Positions 1 through 7,674 of a stretch of DNA of 64,000 nt are shown one piece after another. Location: assembly GCF_000342005.1 (NCBI RefSeq), contig NZ_AOHO01000026.1, forward strand, positions 319,262 to 383,261, read 5' to 3'. Source of the stretch: Amycolatopsis decaplanina DSM 44594 (GTDB lineage: Bacteria; Actinomycetota; Actinomycetes; Mycobacteriales; Pseudonocardiaceae). The translations under genes were made by a program, and so were the position numbers. Every line of letters starts with the position of its first letter. Within the stretch, counting starts at the first letter, position 1. The notes below the pieces were generated by a model. It was not told the origin of the DNA. It was given only the letters and a program-made list of their open reading frames with translations, and made no database searches.

Positions 1-1298
1 AGGGAAACATTGTCCTTGATGGTGTCTTCCGGCGTGTGGTAGGTCGGCTCCAGCAGCGCCGGGCCGGTTTCGCCACGCCAGCTGAAGTTGCCCGAAGCGA
101 TCCCGCGCTCGAAGAACGGCACGTGGTCGCTCGAACCGCGCGCCACCGGGCCCTTGACCCGCGGGTCGTAGCCGAGTCGTTTGGCGGCGGCGTTGACGGC
201 CGCGGTCGTGGCGTTGTCGGCACCGTCGACCGAAAGCAGCCAGTAGGTGACCGCCGGGTCCCAGCTGGTGGCGACCATGTCGTTCTGGAAGCACCCCGCG
301 ATCCGCTGCGCCTCGGCGTCGGACAGGTTCTTGACGTAGTGCCGCGAGCCGATCAGCCCGTATTCCTCCGAGCCCCACAGCGCGAACCGCAGCGTCTTGT
401 TCGTCGGCAGGTACCGCAGGACGCGCGCCAGCTCCAGGCACAGCACGGTCCCGCTGCCGTCGTCGTTGGCGCCGGGGGAGCCGGGGACGCTGTCGTAGTG
501 CGCGGTGACCATGACCACGCCGTCGTCCTTGCCGGGGAACGTGGCCGGCCGCTCGGCGATGACGTTGTACGACGTCAGGTTCTTGTGGTGCGTGGCCGTC
601 GCCTTCACCGTGACCGAGCCCTTGGCGAGCCGTTCGCGCAGGCGCTCCACCTGCACCTGGGCGAGGCCGAGCACCGGGATGGTGACCGGCGTGGCGAGCG
701 TCGGGGAGAAGGCGGACAGCTTGCGTGCCGGGTCGGCGCCGATCCGGCCGAGCAGCACGGCGTCCGCTCCGCGCTGCGCGGCCGTCAGGTACGCGTCGGC
801 CTTGTTCGTCACGGCCGCGATCAGCACGATCTTGCCGGTCAGATCGTCGGGCAGCGTGCTGCCGTCACCGGCGTCGACGACGACGGCTTCGCGCGTGACG
901 TCCTGCGCGCCCTGCGGCGACGAGCCGGTCTGCCAGCTGTCGCGGCCGATCGACAGGCCGCCGAGGAACTTGTCGGCGATCGGGAACGGCTGCAGGGTGA
1001 CCTGGTAGCGCAGATCGCGCAGCACCTTCGCGATGTAGTCCCTCGCTCGCAGTTCGCCTTCGGTGCCGGCGATGCGGGGGCCGATCTTGTCGCTGAGCAC
1101 CCGCAGGTGCTCCAATGCCCGCCGCGACCGCACCCGCGCGATCACGGGGTAGTCGCCGAAGTCCAGCGACGGCGGGAACTGCGCGCCCGGACGTTGCTGC
1201 GTGGCCGCGGCGGCGGTGCCGGGGTTCAGCCCGATCGTCGCCGCGCCCGCCAGTGCCACCGCGCCCGCGAGCACCTCGCGTCTGCGCAGACCTGCCAT
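1..1298 (-). CDS. Secreted M28-family metallo-aminopeptidase, C-terminus cut by window edge
   Basis: Zinc-dependent exopeptidase, probably acting outside the cell. The start ATG (1296-1298) is preceded by GAGGGGTG and opens with MAGLRRREVLAG, a twin-arginine-like signal followed by a hydrophobic stretch and an Ala-rich cleavage region near residue 35. The mature part carries a PA-like insert and then the M28 metal-site motifs: HYDSVPGSPGANDDGSGT (His and Asp ligands) and SEEYGLIGS (catalytic and ligand Glu). A later SSDHVPF segment fits the last His ligand. The reading frame is still open at base 1, so only the extreme C-terminus is missing. Family assignment is firm; the natural substrate cannot be read from the sequence. 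Nothing links it to the neighbouring genes. Confidence 0.9.
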   Translation of the reverse strand, partial: MAGLRRREVLAGAVALAGAATIGLNPGTAAAATQQRPGAQFPPSLDFGDYPVIARVRSRRALEHLRVLSDKIGPRIAGTEGELRARDYIAKVLRDLRYQVTLQPFPIADKFLGGLSIGRDSWQTGSSPQGAQDVTREAVVVDAGDGSTLPDDLTGKIVLIAAVTNKADAYLTAAQRGADAVLLGRIGADPARKLSAFSPTLATPVTIPVLGLAQVQVERLRERLAKGSVTVKATATHHKNLTSYNVIAERPATFPGKDDGVVMVTAHYDSVPGSPGANDDGSGTVLCLELARVLRYLPTNKTLRFALWGSEEYGLIGSRHYVKNLSDAEAQRIAGCFQNDMVATSWDPAVTYWLLSVDGADNATTAAVNAAAKRLGYDPRVKGPVARGSSDHVPFFERGIASGNFSWRGETGPALLEPTYHTPEDTIKDNVS

Positions 1299-1494
1299 GG
1301 AACACCCCTCACTTCTCGGAGAATCTTCGTTCGAGTAGCTAAGAGTCACAGGGCCGCCAGAGCAACCTCCGATCGTCCCCTTTTTCCGGTTCGGCGCACG
1401 GCGACCCGGCGGCAGGCGTGCGAGACGGCGACGACGCCGGAGACCGCCGCGGCGATCACTCCGCCGATCGGCAGTACGGTCCCGGCGATCGGGC

Positions 1495-1959
1495 CTACGC
1501 GGACCTGCGCAGGGGATCGCCGAGGATCTCGGTCAGCTCCGCCGAAACCGCGGTCACCAGCGCGTCACCGAACACGCAGACCGTGTACTCCCACGGATGC
1601 CCGAACGTGCCGAGCGCGAAGTCCGGCGTCAGGTAGCAGTGGTAGTCACCGTCCGGGAACGGGCTGAGCGGCCAGTCCTTCGCCGACGTCGGGAACCGGT
1701 ACGACTCGTGCTGCCAGTCGAGCGCGTACAACTCGTCGGCACAGGAGGCCAGGCCTCGCCGGACCGCGGAAACCATGCGGTCCAGCAGCAGGTATCCCGG
1801 GTCGTCGTCGAGGGCGGACAGGCTCCAGGTGACCGATCCCGCCGGTTCGTCGATCCCCGGCCATTGGAACCGGTCGGTGCTGGGCTTGAAAGCGAACTCC
1901 GCGTGGAAGCGGTCCCACACGCGCCGGTACTCGGCTTCACCCAGACTCTCGACGCTCAC
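1495..1959 (-). CDS. DUF2716-type protein
   Basis: A 154-residue soluble protein of unknown function. The N-terminal part reads SLGEAEYRRVWDRFHAEFAF, followed by KPS and a PGI-EP-GSVTWSLS stretch, a pattern I associate with DUF2716 proteins. I chose the GTG at 1957-1959 because it begins just before the conserved domain. A longer frame reaching 2091 exists, but it would run through the operator and start of the divergent antitoxin gene, so it is unlikely. No clear ribosome binding site is visible. No transmembrane segment or signal is present. The family call is from memory of the motif pattern and is moderately sure; the function is unknown. Confidence 0.6.
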   Translation of the reverse strand: MSVESLGEAEYRRVWDRFHAEFAFKPSTDRFQWPGIDEPAGSVTWSLSALDDDPGYLLLDRMVSAVRRGLASCADELYALDWQHESYRFPTSAKDWPLSPFPDGDYHCYLTPDFALGTFGHPWEYTVCVFGDALVTAVSAELTEILGDPLRRSA

Positions 1960-1983
1960 GCGAGGAAAATACGCCCGGAGCGG

Positions 1984-2002
1984 TGCTACCAGAGTGGTAG
2001 CA
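1984..2002 (+). promoter_or_regulatory. Operator palindrome of the RHH-Doc toxin-antitoxin operon
   Basis: A perfect inverted repeat, TGCTACCA-GAG-TGGTAGCA, with 8-base arms and a 3-base spacer. It ends 8 bases before the antitoxin ATG at 2011. Its position and symmetry fit autoregulation by a dimeric ribbon-helix-helix antitoxin, as is usual in type II modules. The palindrome is seen directly; the regulator is inferred. Confidence 0.7.
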
Positions 2003-2010
2003 TCGAGGAC

Positions 2011-2214
2011 ATGGCCATGACCTTGAGGTTGAACGACGAGCAGGAGCGCGCTCTCGCCCTGCTGGCGGAGGCCGACGGCGTGAGCAAGCACGAGGCGACC
2101 GTCCGCGCCATCACCGAGGCCGCCGCGCGCCGCGTCCGCGACGATCGTGTCCGGGCGCTGTCCAAGGACGGCAGGGAGCGCTACGCCGCCCTGCTCGACC
2201 GTCTCGCCCAGTGA
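2011..2214 (+). CDS. Ribbon-helix-helix antitoxin
   Basis: A 67-residue protein starting MAMTLRLNDEQERALALLAE, which is the short beta strand plus two helices of an Arc/MetJ-type DNA-binding fold (CopG-like). The C-terminal half is charged and helical and would wrap the toxin. Its stop TGA overlaps the GTG start of the Doc toxin gene (GTGA), the usual translational coupling of antitoxin first, toxin second. A second in-frame ATG lies at 2017. The perfect palindrome just upstream is its likely operator. The assignment as antitoxin rests on fold, size, order and partner together and is strong. Confidence 0.85.
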   Translation: MAMTLRLNDEQERALALLAEADGVSKHEATVRAITEAAARRVRDDRVRALSKDGRERYAALLDRLAQ

Positions 2215-2585
2215 TCGAGTACCTCACCGTCGAAGACCTCTTGGCGCTCGCGGAGGACCTCCGAGTGCCGAAGATCCGCGATCTCGGGCTGCTCGACTCC
2301 GCCGCGCACCGGCCGCAGGTCTCGCTGATGGGGCAGGACGCCTATCCGACGCTCCACGAGAAAGCGGCGGTGTTGCTGGAGTCGGTCGTGCGCAACCATC
2401 CGCTCATCGACGGCAACAAACGGCTGTCCTGGATGGCGACGTTCGTCTTCTACGGTCTCAACGGGCACGACCTCGACGCACCGGAGGACGACGCGTACGA
2501 CCTGGTGATCGCGATGTCCACCGGTTCGCGTACCTATCAGGACGCCTCGGTCGAACTGGCGCGGTGGGCGAAGCCGCTCGGGTAA
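2211..2585 (+). CDS. Doc-type Fic-fold toxin
   Basis: A 124-residue Fic/Doc-family protein. The signature HPLIDGNKR is at residues 63-71, matching the Doc version (HxFx-D/N-x-NKR) rather than the HPFxxGNGR of AMP-transferring Fic proteins. Characterised Doc toxins phosphorylate elongation factor Tu and stop translation, so the same activity is expected here. The length matches Doc (about 126 residues). The GTG start overlaps the antitoxin stop. The catalytic His and the NKR anion-binding residues are intact, so the toxin looks functional; the hydrophobic residue before the acidic position is Ile. Confidence 0.88.
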   Translation: MIEYLTVEDLLALAEDLRVPKIRDLGLLDSAAHRPQVSLMGQDAYPTLHEKAAVLLESVVRNHPLIDGNKRLSWMATFVFYGLNGHDLDAPEDDAYDLVIAMSTGSRTYQDASVELARWAKPLG

Positions 2586-2595
2586 CTTCGGACGG

Positions 2596-2955
2596 GTGAA
2601 GCCGTTGAGTCCCGACATGTTCGCGCCAGGCTGCCCGTCGAACCTGACCCCGTTCCGGATCGGCGACAAGTGGGCGGGCCTGGTCGTGCAGTGCCTGGAA
2701 GAAGGGCCGCGCCGGTTCTCCGAACTGCGGGTGCCTTTGAGGGGAGTCACGCCGAAGGTCCTCACGGAGACCCTCAGGGCTCTGGAGCGCGACGGCATGA
2801 TCACGCGGACGGCGTACGACGAGACACCGCCGCGGGTGGAGTACGAGCTCACCCCGCTCGGCCGGACGTTGTTCGAGCCGATGGAGGCATGCCGTGAGTG
2901 GGCGGCGAAGCACCTTCCGGAGCTTGTCGCCGCCCGCCAGGCCTACTCGGGCTGA
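2596..2955 (+). CDS. HxlR-family winged-helix regulator
   Basis: A 119-residue transcription factor of the HxlR (MarR-like) type. Hallmarks are a Cys-containing N-terminal segment (APGCPSN), GDKWAGLVVQ on the first helix, GPRRFSELR, then GVTPKVLTETLRALERDG for the recognition helix, followed by the wing RVEYELTPLGRTL. HxlR proteins commonly sense aldehydes, quinones or redox stress through the N-terminal Cys. The GTG start lies only 10 bases after the toxin gene, but functional linkage to the toxin-antitoxin pair is doubtful. The target gene is not evident; no divergently transcribed oxidoreductase is next to it. Confidence 0.85.
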   Translation: MKPLSPDMFAPGCPSNLTPFRIGDKWAGLVVQCLEEGPRRFSELRVPLRGVTPKVLTETLRALERDGMITRTAYDETPPRVEYELTPLGRTLFEPMEACREWAAKHLPELVAARQAYSG

Positions 2956-2961
2956 GAAGAG

Positions 2962-3063
2962 CTAGCCGAGGAGGCCGAGCACGACGATCGCCAGCAGCGT
3001 GATGGCGGCGGCGAAGGTGGTCACCCAGGCGCGCTGGGCGGCGGTGATGGAGGCGTTGTTCAC
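2962..3063 (-). CDS. Tiny single-span membrane protein (33 aa)
   Basis: A 33-residue peptide with a GTG start at 3061-3063 and a good ribosome binding site (CCGGAG, 6-7 bases upstream). After a short polar N-terminus the chain contains a Trp and then one hydrophobic helix (about residues 12-33) that runs to the C-terminus. I do not recognise a family. It is paired with a second tiny membrane peptide on the same strand 94 bases upstream. Coding status rests on the ribosome site and clean hydrophobic helix, so confidence is moderate. Confidence 0.5.
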   Translation of the reverse strand: MNNASITAAQRAWVTTFAAAITLLAIVVLGLLG

Positions 3064-3156
3064 GGCGGTTCTCCGGGGGCGAGAAGCGACAGGTCCGCCG
3101 GGAACAGCGCGTTGATCAGGCTCCGTGTTACCTGTCGAACGCCGGTGTGATCAAGA

Positions 3157-3267
3157 TCACTGATCGTGCTGGTGGCGCCGTTCGCGCGCCGTGTACCAGA
3201 GCACTCCGGCAGCGGCCGCCACCATCGCGCCGAACGCCGAGAACCCCACCACGATCGCCTGCGTCAT
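3157..3267 (-). CDS. Tiny single-span membrane protein (36 aa)
   Basis: A 36-residue peptide starting MTQAIVVGFSAFG with ATG at 3265-3267 and an AAAGGA ribosome binding site 8 bases upstream. One hydrophobic helix (about residues 4-25) is followed by a basic tail TARERRHQHDQ, so the C-terminus should be cytoplasmic. It probably forms a two-gene unit with the 33-residue membrane peptide downstream. Such peptides can be regulators or small subunits of membrane complexes or type I-like toxins; the sequence does not decide between these. Confidence 0.5.
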   Translation of the reverse strand: MTQAIVVGFSAFGAMVAAAAGVLWYTARERRHQHDQ

Positions 3268-3342
3268 CACTCGTCCTTTCTCGTTGTTTCCCTGAGGGGA
3301 TGACGTCCGAGAAGCGGAGATGTGGCGCGAACGTCGCGGACG

Positions 3343-3633
3343 TCACACGTCGCCGAGTACCCCGTCGATCTGCGACGCAAGCGAGAAGTCCTTCTCCGTC
3401 AGCCCTCCGGCGGAGTGCGTGCTGAGCCGGAACGTGACCGTCCGCCAGCGGATGTCGATGTCGGGATGGTGATCGGCCGCCTCCGCCAGTTCGGCCACCT
3501 TGTCCACCGCTTCAATGGCTTTCGGGAAGCTCGGCAGCTTCGCCGTGCGCTCGATCGTGACGCCGTCACGGGCCCAGCCGGAGAGCTTCGCCACGGCTTC
3601 GTCGGCCTGCTTGTCGTTCAAGATTTCCGCCAT
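3343..3633 (-). CDS. Pterin-4a-carbinolamine dehydratase
   Basis: A 96-residue protein of the PCD/DCoH family, which dehydrates 4a-hydroxytetrahydropterin and so recycles the cofactor of aromatic amino acid hydroxylases. The active-site signature ADHHPDIDIRW (residues about 53-63) supplies the two adjacent catalytic His, and the later strand WRTVTFRLSTHSAGGLT supplies the third conserved His of the fold. The length is typical. It is divergently transcribed from the thiamine transporter operon with about 75 bases between the starts. No aromatic hydroxylase is nearby, so its partner lies elsewhere or it has a broader role. Confidence 0.9.
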   Translation of the reverse strand: MAEILNDKQADEAVAKLSGWARDGVTIERTAKLPSFPKAIEAVDKVAELAEAADHHPDIDIRWRTVTFRLSTHSAGGLTEKDFSLASQIDGVLGDV

Positions 3634-3709
3634 GACTCCATGGTGGTACGCCGTCGGCTACGCTGCACGTTTGCCACGGGTCCCCCCTTTGAAGAACGCA
3701 GGAGGCTAG

Positions 3710-4762
3710 ATGAAACGCGCCCTCCGCACGGTCGTTGCGGCTGGCACGGTGGCCGCCCTCGTCGCGGGCTGCTCGCTCTCCGGGAACACGGGGAACGACC
3801 CGCAGGCGCCGGCGACGGTCACGCTCGTGACACACGACTCGTGGCTCGCTCCCCAGGAGGTCCTCGACGCGTTCGAGCGGCAGTCCGGGATCAAGATCTC
3901 CGTGCTCAAGCAGGGTGACGCGGGCGCGCTGACCAACAAACTGGTGCTGACCAAGGCGAACCCGATCGGTGACGTCGCGTACGGCATCGACTCGACGTTC
4001 GCCTCACGCGCGCTCACCGAGGGCGTTTTCGAGCAGTACACCAGCCCGGAGGCCGATCGCGGCCCGCAGCGCTACTCCGTCGACCCCGAGCACCGGCTCT
4101 CCGCGGTCGACCTCGGCGACGTCTGCGTCAACGTCGACACCCGGTACTTCGCGGACAAGGGGATCCCGGAGCCGAAGTCGTTCGCCGATCTGACCGACGC
4201 CAAGTACAAGGACCTGATGGTCGCCGAGAGTCCCGCGACGTCGTCGCCCGGGCTGGCGTTCCTGCTCGGCACCGTCGCCCAGTTCGGCGAGCAGGGCTGG
4301 CAGGGGTACTGGACGCAGCTGAAGGCCAACGGGCTCAAGACGGTCAGCGGCTGGGAAGAGGCCTACACCAAGGAGTTCTCCGGCTCCTCGGGCAAGGGCC
4401 CGCGCCCGATCGTCGTCTCCTACGCGTCTTCGCCCGCCGCCGAGATCGGCGACGACGGCAAGCCGAGGACGAAGGCGCTGCTGGACACCTGCTACCGCCA
4501 GGTCGAGTACGCGGGTGTGCTCGCGGGCGGCAAGCAGGTCGAGAAGGCACGCAAGGTCGTGGACTTCCTGCTGTCCCAGCAGTTCCAGGTGACCGTGGCG
4601 AGCAACATGTACGTGTACCCGGCCCGTCAGGGCGTCGAGCTCCCGCAGGGCTGGGCGCAGGCCGCGCCGCTGCCGCAGCAGCCGAAGACGCTCGAACCGG
4701 CCAAGATCCAGGCCGGGCGCGAGCAGTGGATCGCCCAGTGGCGCACGCTGGTGGAAGGTTAG
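3710..4762 (+). CDS. thiB: Thiamine-type ABC transporter substrate-binding lipoprotein
   Basis: A 350-residue lipoprotein receptor. The start ATG follows a strong AGGAGG site. The signal peptide ends in the lipobox LVAGC, so Cys near residue 21 would be lipidated and the protein held on the outer face of the membrane. The body has the ThiB pattern: VTHDSW near the N-terminus, GDVAYGIDSTFAS for ligand binding, and GWEEAYTKEFSGSSGKGPRP in the second lobe. It heads a three-gene operon with a fused permease and an ATPase. Related Fe(III) receptors share the fold, so the ligand (thiamine, its phosphates or a mimic) is inferred from family resemblance. No TPP riboswitch is visible in the 76 bases upstream. 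Confidence 0.82.
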   Translation: MKRALRTVVAAGTVAALVAGCSLSGNTGNDPQAPATVTLVTHDSWLAPQEVLDAFERQSGIKISVLKQGDAGALTNKLVLTKANPIGDVAYGIDSTFASRALTEGVFEQYTSPEADRGPQRYSVDPEHRLSAVDLGDVCVNVDTRYFADKGIPEPKSFADLTDAKYKDLMVAESPATSSPGLAFLLGTVAQFGEQGWQGYWTQLKANGLKTVSGWEEAYTKEFSGSSGKGPRPIVVSYASSPAAEIGDDGKPRTKALLDTCYRQVEYAGVLAGGKQVEKARKVVDFLLSQQFQVTVASNMYVYPARQGVELPQGWAQAAPLPQQPKTLEPAKIQAGREQWIAQWRTLVEG

Positions 4763-4869
4763 GGCGTGTCTCCCGAACTGAAGTCGGCGGATCGGGCGAC
4801 GATACGCGCCCGCGTCGTTCTTCGGCCGGAGGCCTCGGATGTGCGGAGACGGGCCGCTGACACGGCCAG

Positions 4870-6561
4870 GTGAGTGAACAGCCGATGCCGCGGCCCGGCC
4901 GCGGAAATCCGAAAGCGCGCCTTGAAAGGCGGCTGAGTACCCCCAGGCCGACGTTCCGGGGAGCCGGGCTGGCCGCACTCGCTGTGCCGCCGCTCGGTTT
5001 CCTCGTGGTGTTCTTCGCCTGGCCGGTCGCGGCGATCATCGGCCGGGGTTTCGGCTCCGGCGGGGTCGGCGCGGCCATCGGCGACCCGCTGACCTGGAAA
5101 CTCGCCGGATTCACCGTCGCCAGTGCCGGGGTTTCGACGATCGTGGCGGTGCTGGCGGGCCTGCCGGTCGCGTTTCTGCTCTCACGAGTGCGGCTGCCGG
5201 GGGTCGCGCTGGTCCGGACGCTGGTGCTGGTGCCGTTCGTGCTGCCGACCGTCGTGGTCGGCCTGGCGTTCCGCGCGCTCTGGCCCGACGGCGGGCTGCT
5301 GCCCTTGGTGCTGGCCAACGCCTTCTTCAACGTCGCCGTCGTCGCGCGCACGGTTTCCGGGCTGTGGAGCCATCTCGACCCGCGCACCGTGGATGCGGCG
5401 CGGGCGCTCGGCGCGTCGCCGTGGCGTGCCTTCCGCTCGGTGACGCTGCCCGCGCTCGCGCCGGCCATCGCGTCCTCGGCCGCGGTGGTGTTCCTGTTCT
5501 GCGCCACCAGTTTCGGGGTCGTGCTCATTCTCGGCGGGGCGAAGTACCGCACCCTGGAGACCGAGATCTACCTGCGCACGGTCGAACTGCTCGACCTCTC
5601 CGGCGCGGCCGCGCTGTCGCTGGTGCAGTTCGCCGCCGTCGTCGCCGCGCTCGTCGTCGGCGCGCTGGCGAGGCGGCGCCGGGAGAACGCGGTGCGCCTG
5701 CGTTCGCGGAGCGAGACCGCGCGGAGGCCGAGGGGCGGCGAGTGGTGGGCCGTGGCCGCCGGTCTCGCGGTGATCGCGCTCCTGATGACGCCGATCGTGG
5801 CGCTGCTCGTCGAATCCGTGTCCACTTCGGACGGTTGGAGCCTCGCCGGGTACGAGGCGCTCGCCGGGCAAGGCTCCCGTGGCGCGCTCCAGGTCTCGGG
5901 CTGGGAAGCGGCGTCGATGTCGCTGCGGACGGCGTTCGACGCGACGACGCTCGCGATGATCGTCGGGGTGCTTGCCTCGGTCGTGCTGGTGGCGTTGCGC
6001 CGCACGCCGGGCAGGCTGGCCAGGGGGATGGGCGAGACGATGGACGCCGCGCTGATGTTGCCGCTGGGCGTGTCCGCGGTGACCGTCGGTTTCGGTTATC
6101 TCGTCACGCTCGACGCGCTGCCGGGTGATCTGCGGACGTCGCCGCTGCTGGTGCCGCTCGCGCAGGCGCTGGTGATCATCCCGCTGATCGTGCGGATGGT
6201 CCTGCCGGTGCTGCGGTCGGTCGACATCCGGCTGCGGCAGGCCGCGTCGGCACTCGGCGCGAGTCCCGGCCGGGTGTGGCGGGAGATCGACCTCCCGCTG
6301 ACGGCGCGTTCGCTGGTCGCGGCGGCCGGTTTCGGTTACGTGGTCGCGCTCGGCGAGTTCGGCGCGACGAGCTTCCTGGCCAGGCCGGACGCGCCGACGC
6401 TGCCGGTCGCCGTCGCGACGCTGATCTCGCGGCCGGGGGAGCTGAACAACCAGATGGCCTACGCGGCCTGCGCGCTGCTCATGATCGTGACCGTGGTGGC
6501 GGTGGTGCTGATCGACCGGTTCGGCGCGGTCCGCGGGCAGAATTCGGTAGGGGAGTTCTAG
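4870..6561 (+). CDS. thiP: Thiamine-type ABC transporter permease, fused two-domain
   Basis: A 563-residue integral membrane protein with two tandem permease halves, each of about six helices. Each half holds the EAA coupling loop that contacts the ATPase: ALGASPWRAFRSVTLPAL in the first half and ALGASPGRVWREIDLPLT in the second. This fused layout is usual for ThiP and FbpB-type importers. The GTG at 4870 was taken as start, with a weak ribosome site; a 107-base gap separates it from thiB. Its stop TAG overlaps the GTG of the ATPase gene by one base, so the two are translationally coupled. Confidence 0.82.
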   Translation: MSEQPMPRPGRGNPKARLERRLSTPRPTFRGAGLAALAVPPLGFLVVFFAWPVAAIIGRGFGSGGVGAAIGDPLTWKLAGFTVASAGVSTIVAVLAGLPVAFLLSRVRLPGVALVRTLVLVPFVLPTVVVGLAFRALWPDGGLLPLVLANAFFNVAVVARTVSGLWSHLDPRTVDAARALGASPWRAFRSVTLPALAPAIASSAAVVFLFCATSFGVVLILGGAKYRTLETEIYLRTVELLDLSGAAALSLVQFAAVVAALVVGALARRRRENAVRLRSRSETARRPRGGEWWAVAAGLAVIALLMTPIVALLVESVSTSDGWSLAGYEALAGQGSRGALQVSGWEAASMSLRTAFDATTLAMIVGVLASVVLVALRRTPGRLARGMGETMDAALMLPLGVSAVTVGFGYLVTLDALPGDLRTSPLLVPLAQALVIIPLIVRMVLPVLRSVDIRLRQAASALGASPGRVWREIDLPLTARSLVAAAGFGYVVALGEFGATSFLARPDAPTLPVAVATLISRPGELNNQMAYAACALLMIVTVVAVVLIDRFGAVRGQNSVGEF

Positions 6562-7577
6562 TGTCGCTGTCGGTACGGGATCTGACCGTCCACTATGGAA
6601 CTCATCCGGCGGTGAAGGACGCCAGGCTGGACATCGCCGACGGCGAGGTGCTCGCGTTGCTCGGCCCGTCCGGTTCGGGGAAGTCGACGCTGCTGCGGGC
6701 GATCACCGGTCTGGAGCCGCTGACGTCGGGCACCGTGCGGTGGGACGGCGAGGACCTCTCCGGTGTCCCGGTGCACCGGCGGGAGTTCGGGCTGGTGTTC
6801 CAGGACGGGCAGCTGTTCCCGCACAAGGACGTCGCCGCCAACATCGCGTTCGGCCTGCGGATGCACGACGTCCCGCGCGCCGAGCACGCGGAACGCGTCC
6901 GCGCGCTGCTGGAGCTGGTCGGGCTCGCCGGTTACGAGCGGCGGAGGGTGACCGAGCTGTCCGGCGGGCAGGCGCAGCGGGTGGCGCTGGCCCGCGCGCT
7001 GGCGCCGGAACCGCGGTTGCTGCTGCTGGACGAACCACTGTCCGGTTTGGACGCCGGACTGCGGGAACAGCTGGCGATCGACCTCGCGGCGCTGCTGCGG
7101 CGCAGCAAGATCACCGCGCTGCTGGTCACGCACGACCAGGAGGAGGCGTTCACGCTCGCCGACCGCGTCGCCGTGCTCGACGACGGTGAGATCCGGCAGG
7201 AGGGCGCGGTGCGCCGCGTCTGGCGGCAGCCGGTGGACGAGGACGTGGCGCGGTTCCTCGGCGTGACCACGTTCGTCGACGGTGAGGCGTCGGGCGGGAC
7301 GGTGCGGACCGTGCTCGGCGAGGTCGCGCTGCCCGACGTCGAGGACGGCGCCGTGCGGCTGGGGTTGCGGCCGCACGGCCTGCGGGTTTCCCAGGAGGGC
7401 ATCGAGGGTGAGGTCGTCGCCGTGGTGCACCGGCGGGAACACGTCCGGCTCGTGGTCGCGGTCGGCGGCGATCTGTCCACCGTGGACGCGATCGCGCCGG
7501 TGACGGCCGACCTGCGCCCCGGTGACACCGTCCGGCTCACCCTGGACCCGGACGGCGTCGCCCGACTCCGCAATTAG
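6561..7577 (+). CDS. thiQ: Thiamine-type ABC transporter ATP-binding protein
   Basis: A 338-residue ATPase energising the ThiBP importer. Walker A is GPSGSGKST (35-43), followed by a Q-loop (VFQDGQLFPH), signature ELSGGQAQR, Walker B LLLLDEP and switch His in LVTHDQEE. A C-terminal regulatory OB-like domain of about 100 residues follows the core. The last codons, CTCCGCAATTAG, lie inside a dispersed 22-base repeat, and the protein therefore ends LRN exactly as Tmk does 45 kb away. This suggests that the repeat has replaced the original 3' end of the gene. The catalytic motifs are all intact. Confidence 0.85.
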   Translation: MSLSVRDLTVHYGTHPAVKDARLDIADGEVLALLGPSGSGKSTLLRAITGLEPLTSGTVRWDGEDLSGVPVHRREFGLVFQDGQLFPHKDVAANIAFGLRMHDVPRAEHAERVRALLELVGLAGYERRRVTELSGGQAQRVALARALAPEPRLLLLDEPLSGLDAGLREQLAIDLAALLRRSKITALLVTHDQEEAFTLADRVAVLDDGEIRQEGAVRRVWRQPVDEDVARFLGVTTFVDGEASGGTVRTVLGEVALPDVEDGAVRLGLRPHGLRVSQEGIEGEVVAVVHRREHVRLVVAVGGDLSTVDAIAPVTADLRPGDTVRLTLDPDGVARLRN

Positions 7578-7665
7578 TCACCTGGTTGCGACACCCAGCC
7601 AACGCGATTCGGCACCTGGTTGCGATGGTTCGTGCCGTGAATTATCGCAACCAGGTGCCGAATTG
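7569..7665. repeat. Family B dispersed repeat: tandem copy plus 20-bp-arm palindrome
   Basis: Three copies of a 22-base unit of form CGC(A/G)ATT...CACCT...TTGCG: one at 7569-7590 overlapping the thiQ stop, one at 7605-7626 and one inverted starting at 7644. The second and third make a perfect inverted repeat (7607-7626 with 7644-7663) around a 17-base loop. It lies between convergent thiQ and the ABC permease gene and could act as a terminator, but there is no T-run. The same unit recurs at 37664, 52726 and 57605. Confidence 0.85.
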
Positions 7666-7674
7666 CGTGGTGGG

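Noticed and set aside
1353..1497. Minus-strand hydrophobic open stretch between the M28 peptidase and DUF2716 genes
   Set aside because: It could encode a membrane helix, but I found no start codon with a ribosome site, and it overlaps the end of the DUF2716 gene.
3634..3709. TPP riboswitch before thiB
   Set aside because: The 76 bases lack the conserved CTGAGA and ACCTGA-type elements and are too short.
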